Assembly (NCBI GenBank): GCA_913063155.1
Contig: CAJXYU010000005.1
Coordinates: forward strand, 296,556 to 360,555
Origin: an uncultured Desulfovibrio sp.
GTDB taxonomy: Bacteria > Desulfobacterota > Desulfovibrionia > Desulfovibrionales > Desulfovibrionaceae
Direction of reading: 5' to 3'
Length of the DNA stretch: 64,000 nucleotides
Made by a program: the position numbers and the translations under genes
Shown: positions 55,800 through 64,000 of the stretch, one piece after another
Layout of the letters: every line of letters starts with the position of its first letter
Position numbering within the stretch: the first letter of the stretch is position 1
The notes under the pieces: model-generated
Seen by the model: only the letters and a program-made list of their open reading frames with translations
Databases searched by the model: none
Told to the model about the DNA's origin: nothing

Positions 55800-55940
55800 A
55801 ATTTGATTATAAGGGCGGGGTAGGAATGTCAAATAAGCGTGTTTGCGGGGCGGTGAAAAATATCGGAAAGTAAAGTCGTTCCTCTTCTTCACTCAACTGC
55901 AAGCATTGTTTTTTTTCAGGCGTTTGGCAATCAATGCCTC

Positions 55941-56774
55941 TCAAGGAATATACTTTGGGAGCTTGTACCTTTGGCGGGATTGACGAAGACGCTGGGCAGC
56001 TTCTTTCCTATATTCTTCGACAAGCCCCTCCCGTTTCATTTCTCGCAAGACTTTCTCAAGCTTCTTCGCCAATAATTCATGCTTGTTAATTAGAAACATA
56101 TGCATAGGCCGAACGGAAAAAGTCCCTGCATGATAAATTCTGGTACTGAGGAATTTTCCATCATGCAAGTACGATTTCGTTACGTTTTCAACATTGACGA
56201 AGACGTCGGTCCGCCCATAGATCAATTTCCTGAGTGCTATCGGAACAGAGGGAATCTCGGACAGTTTCTCGGCAGGAATGATTTTGACCAGCACTTGATA
56301 CGCGCTTTCCACACCTCGGATACACTCAACGCGAAGACCAGCCTTTTTCAAGCTGTCCCATGAATCGAATTTATACTTAGGATTTGCTGTAAATGCACCA
56401 ATTTTCAAACTGAAATGAGATTCATCAACCCGTACGAGATTCTTATGCAGTTCAGCATAGTCTTCTGCGCGATTCGTTTCTCCATCAATTTCTTCATTAT
56501 CCACCAGGGAAGAAACTCTTCTCAGAGGGAGCTCAAGAAAAACGAACTTTATATTCAACCGGCGAAATGCTTCACTGTAAATCAGATTCGTCCATATTCC
56601 AAGGAGATCCCTTTTGCTTATTCCTCCCAATACAATTGTATTTTGATGGGCGGAGTCTTCATTTGTGTGATTGTCCGCATAAGCGACCTCTAAAGGGCTC
56701 AAAAGGCATAGGAGAGCAAAAAGCAGCAAAAAGCAGTTCTGTAGGGAGATGAATAAAGAATTTCTATCACTCAT
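55941..56774 (-). CDS. Periplasmic substrate-binding protein (SBP_bac_3-like)
   Basis: A 277-residue secreted protein with a signal peptide (about 1-33, FALLCLLSPLEVAYA-D). The layout is that of family 3 solute-binding proteins as used by amino-acid importers or sensor proteins: IVLGGISKRDLLGIWTNLIYSEAFRRLNIKFVFLELPLRR and later KAGLRVECIRGVESAYQVLVK. No permease or ATPase is adjacent. It may be an orphan binding protein or a remnant of a larger sensor. Lower GC than neighbours; possibly acquired. Confidence 0.75.
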   Translation of the reverse strand: MSDRNSLFISLQNCFLLLFALLCLLSPLEVAYADNHTNEDSAHQNTIVLGGISKRDLLGIWTNLIYSEAFRRLNIKFVFLELPLRRVSSLVDNEEIDGETNRAEDYAELHKNLVRVDESHFSLKIGAFTANPKYKFDSWDSLKKAGLRVECIRGVESAYQVLVKIIPAEKLSEIPSVPIALRKLIYGRTDVFVNVENVTKSYLHDGKFLSTRIYHAGTFSVRPMHMFLINKHELLAKKLEKVLREMKREGLVEEYRKEAAQRLRQSRQRYKLPKYIP

Positions 56775-57329
56775 ATGAAATAACAGGCTATAATATTTAT
56801 CAGCACAACATATTTCTCAACATCAGGACATCCAGGCACGGTCCGGGCTACTCTCCTCACTGAATACGGTAAAAAGATCTATATGACCATAATTTCCCTC
56901 GAAACCCCTTCTTTACAGGCTTAAATTATAAAGGAGTCCTCAGCCTCAAGAAAATGGCGACAGGCAGGCGTGCTTGCACGGGGCGATTGACACCGGCAGG
57001 TGAATCATGCAGAGAGTCGTCACTTTGCAACAACAAGGAGTTTTATGTTCAGCCAGTTTACGGAGCTTGTACCCGGCGTTGTCGAAATGAAGGGCAATCA
57101 ACAGGCTTAAACTGCTTTCCGTCCGCAATCATTTGCGGTTTGTAATAAGGTCATTCCGGCCTGTCTGATTTGTGTTTCCGTCGAAACCAGTCTTTTGTTG
57201 CGCCCTTTCCTTTCCGCAACGCCCCACCATACTCCAGATATCCGAAGCCTTTGACCGCTCGTTATCGGCGGCAATGACTATGAATCATGCCCGGGGATTT
57301 CCCCGGTCATAACAAAATGGTGGTGACAC
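56775..57329. other. Non-coding stretch of about 550 bases
   Basis: No convincing gene. A 21-codon frame (57045-57110) has AAGGAG four bases before its ATG, but nothing else supports it. The stretch separates an orphan binding-protein gene from rsgA. Confidence 0.4.
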
Positions 57330-58439
57330 ATGACACATCATACCAAACAGCAAGCAAATACATACGGTGATCCGACACTGCTCCGCCGACTGGGCTGGAG
57401 CGACTACTTTGAACATCAACTGGCTGCCGCAAATTCCGCACAAGGCCATGCCGCACGCGTGGTCAGTGTGCAGCGAAACCTGTTCCTGGTTGCGGACGGC
57501 CGAAAAGAATGGCTGTGCTCCCCTGCCGGAAGGCTGCTGCATTCCCAAAACGGCGATTATCCCGTCACCGGCGACTGGGTGTCCGTAGACGACACAGTCG
57601 TGACAGGCGTCATTCCCCGCAGGAACATCCTCACTCGAGGCGAAGCAGGCTCACGCGGCAATCGGACGGGTACCGCGACACGCGAACAGCCGATCGCCGC
57701 CAACCTCGATACCGTGTTCATTGTCTGCGGGTTGGACCGTGATTTCAACGTCAGGCGTCTTGAGCGTTACCTGACGCTCGTCTACAACTGCGGGCTTTCC
57801 CCTGTGGTGGTGCTGACCAAGGCGGATCTGCACGAAGATCCTGAACCGTTTCGAACGGAGGTTGAAGACATCGCTTTCGGCGTGACTGTCGTGCTGGTCT
57901 CCGCGCTGGACGGCAGGGGCGGAAGCGAGTTGGCGCTGTACCTTGGGGACGGAAGAACCATCGCCATGATCGGTTCGTCCGGCGCAGGAAAGTCCACTTT
58001 GGCGAACATGCTTTACGGCAATGACATTCAGGCCACCGGGGCCGTCAGCAGCAGTGTCGGAAAGGGACGGCATACCACCACGGTGCGGGAACTCATCCGC
58101 ATGCCGCAAGGCGGGATGCTCATGGATAATCCGGGCATCCGTGAAATCGCATTCTATGGTGACGGCCAAGGAATGGAAACTGCGTTCGCCGACATAGCGG
58201 AGCTGGCCAAGAGATGCCGTTTTGCCGACTGCTCGCATCAGCACGAACCCGGCTGCGCGGTTTTATGCGCCGTCAAGGCTGGAGAGATTCGGTACGAACG
58301 ATGGGAAAGCTACCTCAAGATGAGGCGTGAAATGCAGTACCTTTCGGAACGGCGTACCAAAAGTACGGCCCGCATCGAAAAAGAACGCAGGCAGGGCATC
58401 GCCCGGCTGAGAAGACGGATAAACGAAAAAAACAAGTAG
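57330..58439 (+). CDS. rsgA: Ribosome small subunit-dependent GTPase RsgA
   Basis: Circularly permuted GTPase of 369 residues acting in late 30S assembly. N-terminal OB-fold (about 35-105), then G-motifs in permuted order: G4 LTKADL, G1 GSSGAGKST, G3 DNPGIRE. The C-terminal zinc knuckle is CRFADCSHQHEPGCAV, with a basic tail. It begins after a short N-terminal addition. It stands alone and ends in a terminator. Confidence 0.95.
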   Translation: MTHHTKQQANTYGDPTLLRRLGWSDYFEHQLAAANSAQGHAARVVSVQRNLFLVADGRKEWLCSPAGRLLHSQNGDYPVTGDWVSVDDTVVTGVIPRRNILTRGEAGSRGNRTGTATREQPIAANLDTVFIVCGLDRDFNVRRLERYLTLVYNCGLSPVVVLTKADLHEDPEPFRTEVEDIAFGVTVVLVSALDGRGGSELALYLGDGRTIAMIGSSGAGKSTLANMLYGNDIQATGAVSSSVGKGRHTTTVRELIRMPQGGMLMDNPGIREIAFYGDGQGMETAFADIAELAKRCRFADCSHQHEPGCAVLCAVKAGEIRYERWESYLKMRREMQYLSERRTKSTARIEKERRQGIARLRRRINEKNK

Positions 58440-58470
58440 GAAGCGCCCGCTCTTCCATGCATTGAAGACA

Positions 58471-58502
58471 AAGGCTTCCGGCAAGTTCGTCGGAAGCCTT
58501 TG
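58471..58502. terminator. Terminator between rsgA and the Fe-S gene
   Basis: AAGGCTTCCG / CGGAAGCCTT stem with a 10-nt loop. A short T-run on each strand suits both convergent genes. Confidence 0.75.
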
Positions 58503-58527
58503 TTGCTGCCTGCAAAGGGGAGCCGGA

Positions 58528-59814
58528 CTAGCCCGAAGCCTTGCGGACGGCGTCAAGGAACCGGGAGCGCAACGATTCGCTCATGAGGGCTTTTTTTACC
58601 GGGTTCAACTTGAGAAAGCCGCCCAAAAGGGACCGCATGAAACTCTGGGCCTGGCTGTTGGGATTGTCGAAAATCAAATTCTGCAGCGTGTCGCGCTCCA
58701 AAGACTGGACGAGTACCCGTTCGAAAGAATCCTCCGGATGAAAAACCTTCTGTTTGCGTTTATGGAGCTCCATTGCCCGCGGCTTGCATTTCAAGACGCA
58801 CACTCCGCACCCCAGGCACAAACTTTGGTCCACCACGGCGGATTTGCGTTTCCTTTCACCGGGCTCTGTCGGTTGCTCGACCAGGGAAACCGCGTCGATG
58901 GGACAGGCCCGAACACATTTCCCGCATCCGTTGCACAGATCCGCATCACACTCGGCAATGAATGATGAGGAGACCAACACCCCGGGATAGCCGCTATATT
59001 TGATGCCGTTCATGAGATTGCAGCAACAACCGCAGCAATGACACATGAACACCGCGTTCCTGCGGACATTGTCCGTGGTCAAGGTGAACCCGTGCTCCTT
59101 GGAGCGGGCGAAAATGTCCGAGAATTCGCTTTTGTCCACCTGCCGGGCGAATTCGTTGCGGATGAGAAATTCGGCCGCAGATCCCATGGAAGTGCAGGTT
59201 TCCAAAGGCACATCGCAGAGTTGAGCGCCCAAATGATGTTTCTCGTGCCTGCAGGCGCACAGTCCCACCGCGAAGATGGTCTGCGTATCGATGATTGCGG
59301 CGGCCTTCTCATAGTCCAGAATCTCTACATGATCCGCCTGGCGTACAGTCTCCTCATGGGGGAGCGCACGCATGACAGACACTTCCTGCCCGCTTCCGAA
59401 ATTGGCGCCCAGAAACGCATGGTCCCCGAACATGTAGGCATGGTAAAGCTCGGCCCACTTGGCCGGCTCGATTTCCCCATGGGTACGCATCATGGAAAAC
59501 TCGAAGAAACCGATGATGAACGGGGAGATCATGTACTGATACGCATCGCCGTCATGAAGGTCGCAGACAATGCCTTTGCGGCACATTTCCGGAAGCATGC
59601 GTCTGAGCCTGCCCTCCTCGACTCCGGTTATCCGGACGATGCGATCAAGCCTCGAAGGCCGGTACGGCATTCGGGTGATGAGTTCGGCCTCTTCGGGAGT
59701 GTACAGGGCCTCAAGCATTTTCCGCATGGCAGGCGACCAGGGCATGCGTATAGGCGTGTTGTCCAGCGTGTTCCCCAACTTCCGGTATATGTCTTTGGCG
59801 ATGATGTGGCCCAT
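58528..59814 (-). CDS. 4Fe-4S ferredoxin-type protein with Cys-cluster motif
   Basis: About 428 residues. The N-terminal half looks like a winged-helix region (EEAELITRMPYRPSRLDRI, EEGRLRRMLPEM). A middle section has CACRHEKHHLG and an unusual run of cysteines in FMCHCCGCCCN. Two 4Fe-4S motifs follow (CNGCGKCVRACP and CLGCGVCVLKC). This combination is seen in ferredoxin-like proteins of sulfate reducers with no firm role. The ATG at 59814 has no clear ribosome site; the frame upstream overlaps the acetyltransferase gene. Confidence 0.8.
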   Translation of the reverse strand: MGHIIAKDIYRKLGNTLDNTPIRMPWSPAMRKMLEALYTPEEAELITRMPYRPSRLDRIVRITGVEEGRLRRMLPEMCRKGIVCDLHDGDAYQYMISPFIIGFFEFSMMRTHGEIEPAKWAELYHAYMFGDHAFLGANFGSGQEVSVMRALPHEETVRQADHVEILDYEKAAAIIDTQTIFAVGLCACRHEKHHLGAQLCDVPLETCTSMGSAAEFLIRNEFARQVDKSEFSDIFARSKEHGFTLTTDNVRRNAVFMCHCCGCCCNLMNGIKYSGYPGVLVSSSFIAECDADLCNGCGKCVRACPIDAVSLVEQPTEPGERKRKSAVVDQSLCLGCGVCVLKCKPRAMELHKRKQKVFHPEDSFERVLVQSLERDTLQNLIFDNPNSQAQSFMRSLLGGFLKLNPVKKALMSESLRSRFLDAVRKASG

Positions 59815-59863
59815 GATCTTGGATTCTACAACGCCGGGATGGCGTTTGACAATGGGATATACG

Positions 59864-60415
59864 CTAGAGCTTTTTGATGACTTTCGCAGGGTTGCCGCCG
59901 ACGACAGTGTTGTCCGGTACATCCCTGATGACCACGGCTCCGGCTGCGATGACGGCGTTGCGGCCGACGGTCACGCCGGGCCGGATGACGGCGGCCCCGC
60001 CGATCCAGGCGTTTTCCCGGATGGTGACGGGTGCGCCGAACTCCGGTCCTTTTATCCGCTCGGCGGCCTGCACCGGATGCGCGGCGGTGTAGACCTGGAC
60101 CGAAGGGCCGAACATGACTTTCTTTTCAATGACCACCGGTGCGGGGTCGAGAATGACGCAGTTGAAGTTCATGTATACACCGTCGCCCAAAAAAACGTTG
60201 CTGCCGTAGTCGCAGTAAAATGGCGGCTCTATGTGCACTCCATTGCCTTGCGCACCAAACAGTTCTGCCAGAATCACCGCTCGGGTGGCGAAATCCGCCG
60301 GGTCGGCATCGTTGAATTGCTTGAGCAGAACCCGGCATTCGAGACGCATCCGTAAAAGTTCAGGATCGCAGGCGTCGTAAAACAGCCCCTGAATCATTTT
60401 TTCTTTTTCCGTCAT
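59864..60415 (-). CDS. Maltose/galactoside O-acetyltransferase family protein
   Basis: A 183-residue left-handed beta-helix acetyltransferase. It has the Maa-type N-terminal helices (MTEKEKMIQGLFYDACDPELLRMR), hexapeptide repeats, the catalytic His in YTAAHPVQA and the ending VVGGNPAKVIKKL. It transfers acetyl groups from acetyl-CoA to sugars. The ATG at 60415 starts the conserved protein; TTG 60433 is the alternative. About 50 nt upstream of the Fe-S gene. Confidence 0.92.
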   Translation of the reverse strand: MTEKEKMIQGLFYDACDPELLRMRLECRVLLKQFNDADPADFATRAVILAELFGAQGNGVHIEPPFYCDYGSNVFLGDGVYMNFNCVILDPAPVVIEKKVMFGPSVQVYTAAHPVQAAERIKGPEFGAPVTIRENAWIGGAAVIRPGVTVGRNAVIAAGAVVIRDVPDNTVVGGNPAKVIKKL

Positions 60416-60531
60416 GGATGGACGATACCGCAAATTCCGAGGCTCGTCTTCTTTGAGCAGGGCAAAAGGCTATAATTGTACTCTATTCCTTTTCATGCTC
60501 AGTTGCAGCCGTGCCCAAAGGAGTGAAAGAG

Positions 60532-61563
60532 ATGTTCAGGCTGTTGTGGCGATTCATGTGTTCATTGGGGCTTGCAATCGTGCTTTCAAGCGGAGCCGCT
60601 CAGGCGCAGCCACGCGATCCAGTCGTCTTTTTTTCGGGCGGCACTTTGGACGACGAAGTGGTGCATATGCTGCTGCTTGCCATGCCCAACGTGGACTTGC
60701 GTGGAGTGGTGGTGAGCAATTCGGACTCTTTTGCGGATTTTGCCGTGTCCGGCCATTGGAAAGTAGCCCAAGCACTGAAGAGAACCGATATTCCGTTGGC
60801 CTTGAGCCTGGCCAAGGGTTGGAACGCTTTCCCATATTCCTATCGGGAGGATTCCATCAAGTTCGTAGGGTTGGAGTGTCTCAAGCCATATCCTGATCAT
60901 GCGGATTGGCCGCCCTACCCGCTCGGCGAGGCCGTTCTGGAAAAATTGCTGGAAGCCGCCATAAAAAACGGTCGGCAAATGACTTTGCTGGTGACCGCTC
61001 CAGTCACTCCGGTGGCGAAACTGCTTCGTCACAAGCCGGAACTGGAGAAAGGGATCAAGCGCATGATCTTCATGGGCGGCGCCATCAATGTGCCCGGCAA
61101 TCTTGATCCCGAGACCATTCCCAAGGCGATCGCGAACCCGCGGGCGGAATGGAACGTCTTTTGGGATCCGCGTTCAACCCAATGGTTGTTCGCCAATACG
61201 TCTTTTGAAATCGTCATGTTCCCCTTGGACGTAACCAACCACGCAAAAATAACCAAGGAGTTCAAAACGCGTTTGCGTATTCTCTCCCAGAGCAGCCTTG
61301 CAGCCAAAATCGCTTCAGAAGCGTACGGACTGATTTGGAACCAGCCTTTTTACTGCCTTTGGAACACCACGGCGGCAAGCTATCTTGCCAATCCGTCCCT
61401 CTTTGAATCTCCCGTGCCGTTACGGCTCGGGGTCGTGGTGGACGGCTATGAACAAGGCAGCGTGATCAGGACCGAGAATGGACGCAAAGTGAATGCCGTC
61501 TTCAAGTTCAGCAACAAGGGACGTTTCTATGACGAAGTGTTGGAGCTTCTTTCGAACGAGTAG
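60532..61563 (+). CDS. Nucleoside hydrolase-like protein, periplasmic, metal site degenerate
   Basis: A 343-residue protein with a signal peptide (1-25, AAQA-Q) and the inosine-uridine nucleoside hydrolase fold. IFMGGAINVPGNLDP and AEWNVFWDPRSTQWLF are family landmarks. The calcium-binding opening DxDPGxDDA is reduced to SGGTLDDEV, and the late HDP-type ligand region reads LWNTTAA. Hydrolysis of ribonucleosides is therefore doubtful. ATG at 60532 with AAAGGAG; a strong terminator follows. Confidence 0.82.
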   Translation: MFRLLWRFMCSLGLAIVLSSGAAQAQPRDPVVFFSGGTLDDEVVHMLLLAMPNVDLRGVVVSNSDSFADFAVSGHWKVAQALKRTDIPLALSLAKGWNAFPYSYREDSIKFVGLECLKPYPDHADWPPYPLGEAVLEKLLEAAIKNGRQMTLLVTAPVTPVAKLLRHKPELEKGIKRMIFMGGAINVPGNLDPETIPKAIANPRAEWNVFWDPRSTQWLFANTSFEIVMFPLDVTNHAKITKEFKTRLRILSQSSLAAKIASEAYGLIWNQPFYCLWNTTAASYLANPSLFESPVPLRLGVVVDGYEQGSVIRTENGRKVNAVFKFSNKGRFYDEVLELLSNE

Positions 61564-61595
61564 TCCTCTTCCACTTTCCACTTCCTCACTTATAA

Positions 61596-61628
61596 ACAGC
61601 CCGTCTTTGTCGACAGGCTGTTTTTTTT
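61596..61628 (+). terminator. Rho-independent terminator
   Basis: ACAGCC / GGCTGT stem with a 14-nt loop, followed by eight or more T. Confidence 0.88.
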
Positions 61629-61653
61629 CACGTTATTGAAAAGGTATTCTCTC

Positions 61654-63858
61654 ATGAAAAAACTCCTACCAAGCGGACGTACTGCCATGAAAATCCGTTG
61701 GAAACTGCTTCTCATACTGACCTGCTTCACCTTGGGGCCGCTTGTACTGCTGAGCATCACCTCGCGCCGGGCCAGCCATGATCTTGTGAAGAATTTGACC
61801 GCCAACGCCCGCGAGGTGCTCGCGCTACGGGCGGAGGAGGATCTCCTCAGAAGGCTGCAGGATCATGCCGTCATCGTGAGCAAGGAAGCCGTGATCGTCT
61901 CTTTGGCCCTGAAAAGTCTGGCCGACCGGCTACAGCGGGCCCTTGAGGACGGAAAAATGGATACAAGCGTCCCGCTTGGAGACAAATTCAATAAAAAAGA
62001 TAGATACTTCCGTATATTCGAAGAAAGTGGACGTATTCCTATAGAGGTGGATTATTCCCGCTTCAGGATCGAACTTGCCCCGGACGCAACCGTCGACATG
62101 GTGGAGGCCGAACGCATCATGCGCCCCCTGCTGCCGTCGTTTCAACGGTTGGAGCAAGGGAACAATCAACTTGTTCTTTGGCAGATCATCCGGCTCACCA
62201 ACGGAATCATCGCCACGTATCCCTTCTACAAGCCCGCAACATCCATGACGACCCATGCCATGTGGATGAATCAGAAATCGCATCCGGGCATTCTCAGCGA
62301 ACCGCTTCCCGATGCGGAGTCGCCTCCCCATGAATGGTTTCGGGCGGCAATGCATTCGAGGGAGGATATTCATTGGATCTCTCCGTACAGAGACCCTGTG
62401 ACGGGAGCGTTCATCCTCTCGGCCGTCGGTGGAATTCAGAGCATTGCCGGGACATTTCGCGGGGCCGTCATGTTCATGGTCCCCCTCACTTCCGTGCTGC
62501 AGGGAGGCCTGGAACTTTCCGAACTGTCCGAAGGGATGACCTCTCTGCTCTTCAGAAAAGGAAGGATGCCGGACGGGAAAACAGGCCTGCGCATCGTGGC
62601 TGAAGAGTTGAAGGGAGTCTCAACCGCTCAGGACCGTGGCGGCTGGATGGCAGGTAAAGAGTCCAGATGGCTTTCGACCGGCGATTCGGACAGGACCGGG
62701 CAAGTGATCGAGGCAATGCGGCAACGGAAGTGCGGCGCGTTCCTGCTCCCCTATAAAGGAGAGGACAGTCTATGGGTCTACGCCCCCATTCACAAACGTT
62801 CCGGACTGATGCTCATCGTGCCCATGCAGAACATTTACGGCACTACCGTGGAATCCGCCCAGGAAGTCAGGAGTCAGATTGAAAGCCACTACTCGACCAT
62901 AAGCTACATACTCTGGGCTCTGGCGGCGGTCGTGGTGCTCTTGTCCGCGTTCCTGTCAAAACCCATGACTCGCAGGCTCGCGGCCCTCTCTTCAGCGTTC
63001 CACAGGCTGGCCGGCGGTGACTTTTCCACCCGGGTGGACATCAAAGGACACGATGAACTGAGCGAACTGGGGAGAACCTTCAACAAGCTGGCTCCGGCGC
63101 TGGAAGATCAGGTGCGCATGAAAAAAGCCCTGACCATCGCCCAGGAGGTTCAGCGCAGCCTGCTTCCCGAGCAGCCACCGAGCATATCCGGCCTGGATGT
63201 GGCGGGAACGAGTCTTTACTGCGAGGATACGGGGGGCGATTATTTCGATTATCCCCACCTGGGCATAGAGGCGGATGAATTCGGGCTGGCAGTGGGAGAT
63301 GTCTCAGGCCATGGAGTTCCGGCGGCCCTGCTCATGACCACGGCCCGCGCCTTCCTTCGCCAGCGGGCTTCCAGGGGGGGCAGGCTGGACGAAGTCGTGG
63401 CCGACGCCAACCGTTTGCTGGCCGAGGACATCCGCCTTTCCGGCCGTTTCATGACCCTGTTCCTGTTCGCGGTGGACCCTGAAACCCTGACCGCGCGTTG
63501 GGTTCGCGCCGGGCATGATCCCGCACTCGTCTATTCCAAAAGCAGCGACGAATTCAGCGAACTCGGCGGCGATACGGGATTGCCGCTCGGTGTTGACGGT
63601 GACTGGGAGTACGCCGAGGAATCCATGCAACTCGGACACGGGCAAATCATTCTCATCGGCACGGACGGCATATGGGAGGCGGTGAACCCGGAGGGGGAAA
63701 TGTTCGGCAAGGACCGGCTGAGGGAGATCATGCGCATTCATGCGGACAACAGCGCCCAGGACGTCCTGAACGCCATTCTGAACGCGCTGCGCAACTTCAC
63801 TGCCGAGTCCGGGTTCGAAGACGACGTGACCCTGGCCGTGGTCAAGGTGCGGGAATAA
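61654..63858 (+). CDS. Membrane-bound PP2C-type (SpoIIE/RsbU) phosphatase with HAMP
   Basis: A 734-residue receptor phosphatase. First membrane helix (about 16-36), a large periplasmic sensory part (about 40-415, dCache-like; HPGILSEPLPDAESPPHEWFRAAM and WISPYRDPVTGAFIL), second helix (about 416-436) and HAMP (to about 490). A PP2C domain (about 500-734) follows with DVSGHGVPAALLM, GGRLDEVV and FEDDVTLAVV. Such proteins dephosphorylate anti-anti-sigma factors and thereby release a sigma factor or other partner. No STAS or kinase partner lies in the window. ATG 61654 has AAAGG; TTG 61636 and ATG 61687 are alternatives. Confidence 0.9.
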   Translation: MKKLLPSGRTAMKIRWKLLLILTCFTLGPLVLLSITSRRASHDLVKNLTANAREVLALRAEEDLLRRLQDHAVIVSKEAVIVSLALKSLADRLQRALEDGKMDTSVPLGDKFNKKDRYFRIFEESGRIPIEVDYSRFRIELAPDATVDMVEAERIMRPLLPSFQRLEQGNNQLVLWQIIRLTNGIIATYPFYKPATSMTTHAMWMNQKSHPGILSEPLPDAESPPHEWFRAAMHSREDIHWISPYRDPVTGAFILSAVGGIQSIAGTFRGAVMFMVPLTSVLQGGLELSELSEGMTSLLFRKGRMPDGKTGLRIVAEELKGVSTAQDRGGWMAGKESRWLSTGDSDRTGQVIEAMRQRKCGAFLLPYKGEDSLWVYAPIHKRSGLMLIVPMQNIYGTTVESAQEVRSQIESHYSTISYILWALAAVVVLLSAFLSKPMTRRLAALSSAFHRLAGGDFSTRVDIKGHDELSELGRTFNKLAPALEDQVRMKKALTIAQEVQRSLLPEQPPSISGLDVAGTSLYCEDTGGDYFDYPHLGIEADEFGLAVGDVSGHGVPAALLMTTARAFLRQRASRGGRLDEVVADANRLLAEDIRLSGRFMTLFLFAVDPETLTARWVRAGHDPALVYSKSSDEFSELGGDTGLPLGVDGDWEYAEESMQLGHGQIILIGTDGIWEAVNPEGEMFGKDRLREIMRIHADNSAQDVLNAILNALRNFTAESGFEDDVTLAVVKVRE

Positions 63859-63918
63859 ATGTCGCCGGATGGATATTTCTCGTCTTCCCAGGTCACTGCC
63901 GGGTCGCGGCAAAAGAAC

Positions 63919-63947
63919 TTGTGCTTGCATGTCCTTTTCCCTATGCT
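63919..63947 (+). promoter_or_regulatory. Promoter placed for a leaderless transcript
   Basis: TTGTGC (63919-63924), 17-nt spacer, TATGCT (63942-63947). The next ATG is 7 nt further on, where transcription should start. Confidence 0.5.
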
Positions 63948-63954
63948 CCGCGCC

Positions 63955-64000
63955 ATGCCAGTATCTGACGGACTCAACGTCCTTTATTCCGACAACAAGA
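63955..64000 (+). CDS. Start of a gene running off the window (possible RluA-type pseudouridine synthase)
   Basis: Fifteen codons are readable: MPVSDGLNVLYSDNK. The LYSDN step resembles the LYEDNHLLVVNKPAG opening of RluA-family pseudouridine synthases, but this is too short to confirm. No ribosome site precedes the ATG, and a promoter lies so close that the mRNA may be leaderless. Confidence 0.4.
   Translation, partial: MPVSDGLNVLYSDNK

Noticed and set aside
57045..57110. A 21-codon frame with AAGGAG before ATG
   Set aside because: Too short, no following gene with which it could act as a leader, and no recognisable content.

Overview
The window looks like chromosomal DNA of a Desulfovibrio-type bacterium (Desulfovibrionaceae; Pseudodesulfovibrio-like is my best guess, an inference). 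The grounds are moderate-to-high GC, a PxxKW cysteine-rich protein, a manganese-dependent pyrophosphatase, a CbiK-type cobaltochelatase behind a cobalamin riboswitch, mannose-family PTS genes placed behind rpoN, an UshA-like selenoprotein and several Fe-S oxidoreductase-like proteins. Most of the window is dense housekeeping sequence in long operons.

Layout. 1-7.0 kb (+): end of dut, argD, a small unknown gene, prmA, an endonuclease III-like glycosylase, an EnvC-like activator, a CtpA protease and a divergent polysaccharide deacetylase. 7.0-8.4 kb: fliM alone, behind a good flagellar sigma-28 promoter. 8.4-12.6 kb (+): a TrpXYZ-like ABC transporter, ndk and proC. 12.6-20.8 kb (-): the macromolecular synthesis operon rpsU-yqeY-mutS2-dnaG-rpoD followed by cbiB, and a separate HU gene with a 55-residue membrane protein. 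21-28 kb: rsmA (-), then the methylthioadenosine/adenine salvage cluster apt-mtnP-mtaD, a PxxKW protein, an M20 hydrolase and mnmG. 28-35.7 kb (+): corC-lnt-prfB (programmed frameshift)-diguanylate cyclase-MinD-like ATPase, then HU/IHF-like gene, in-frame-UGA selenoprotein and dapA. 35.7-48.5 kb (-): an Fe-S protein, ppaC and a long operon pyrG-kdsA-kdsC-lptC-lptA-lptB-rpoN-hpf-ptsN-rapZ-PTS IIA-IIB-IIC, in which IIC is broken at a nine-T run. 48.5-50.1 kb (+): purQ, tadA and tRNA-Ser(CGA).

The accessory part is 50.1-53.9 kb. A 3.8 kb insertion lies in the 3' end of tRNA-Ser, flanked by a 21-bp direct repeat, with a diverged copy of the tRNA terminator at each end. Inside are three cargo genes (vsr, an HNH endonuclease, an unknown membrane-anchored protein). 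Each is preceded by a related leader of about 100 bp. Two of the leaders are attached to the 3' end of a serine resolvase gene that has been spliced onto the 5' end of an unrelated gene (a tyrosine integrase, a dcm methyltransferase). This cassette-like build is the least explained structure in the window.

54-64 kb: a stefin/cystatin-like small protein, cbiK with its riboswitch, a solute-binding protein, rsgA, an Fe-S protein with an acetyltransferase, a metal-site-degenerate nucleoside hydrolase, an RsbU/SpoIIE-type phosphatase receptor, and the first codons of a possibly leaderless gene at the right edge.

All calls come from reading the sequence. No database search was run, so family names rest on recognised motifs and overall resemblance.
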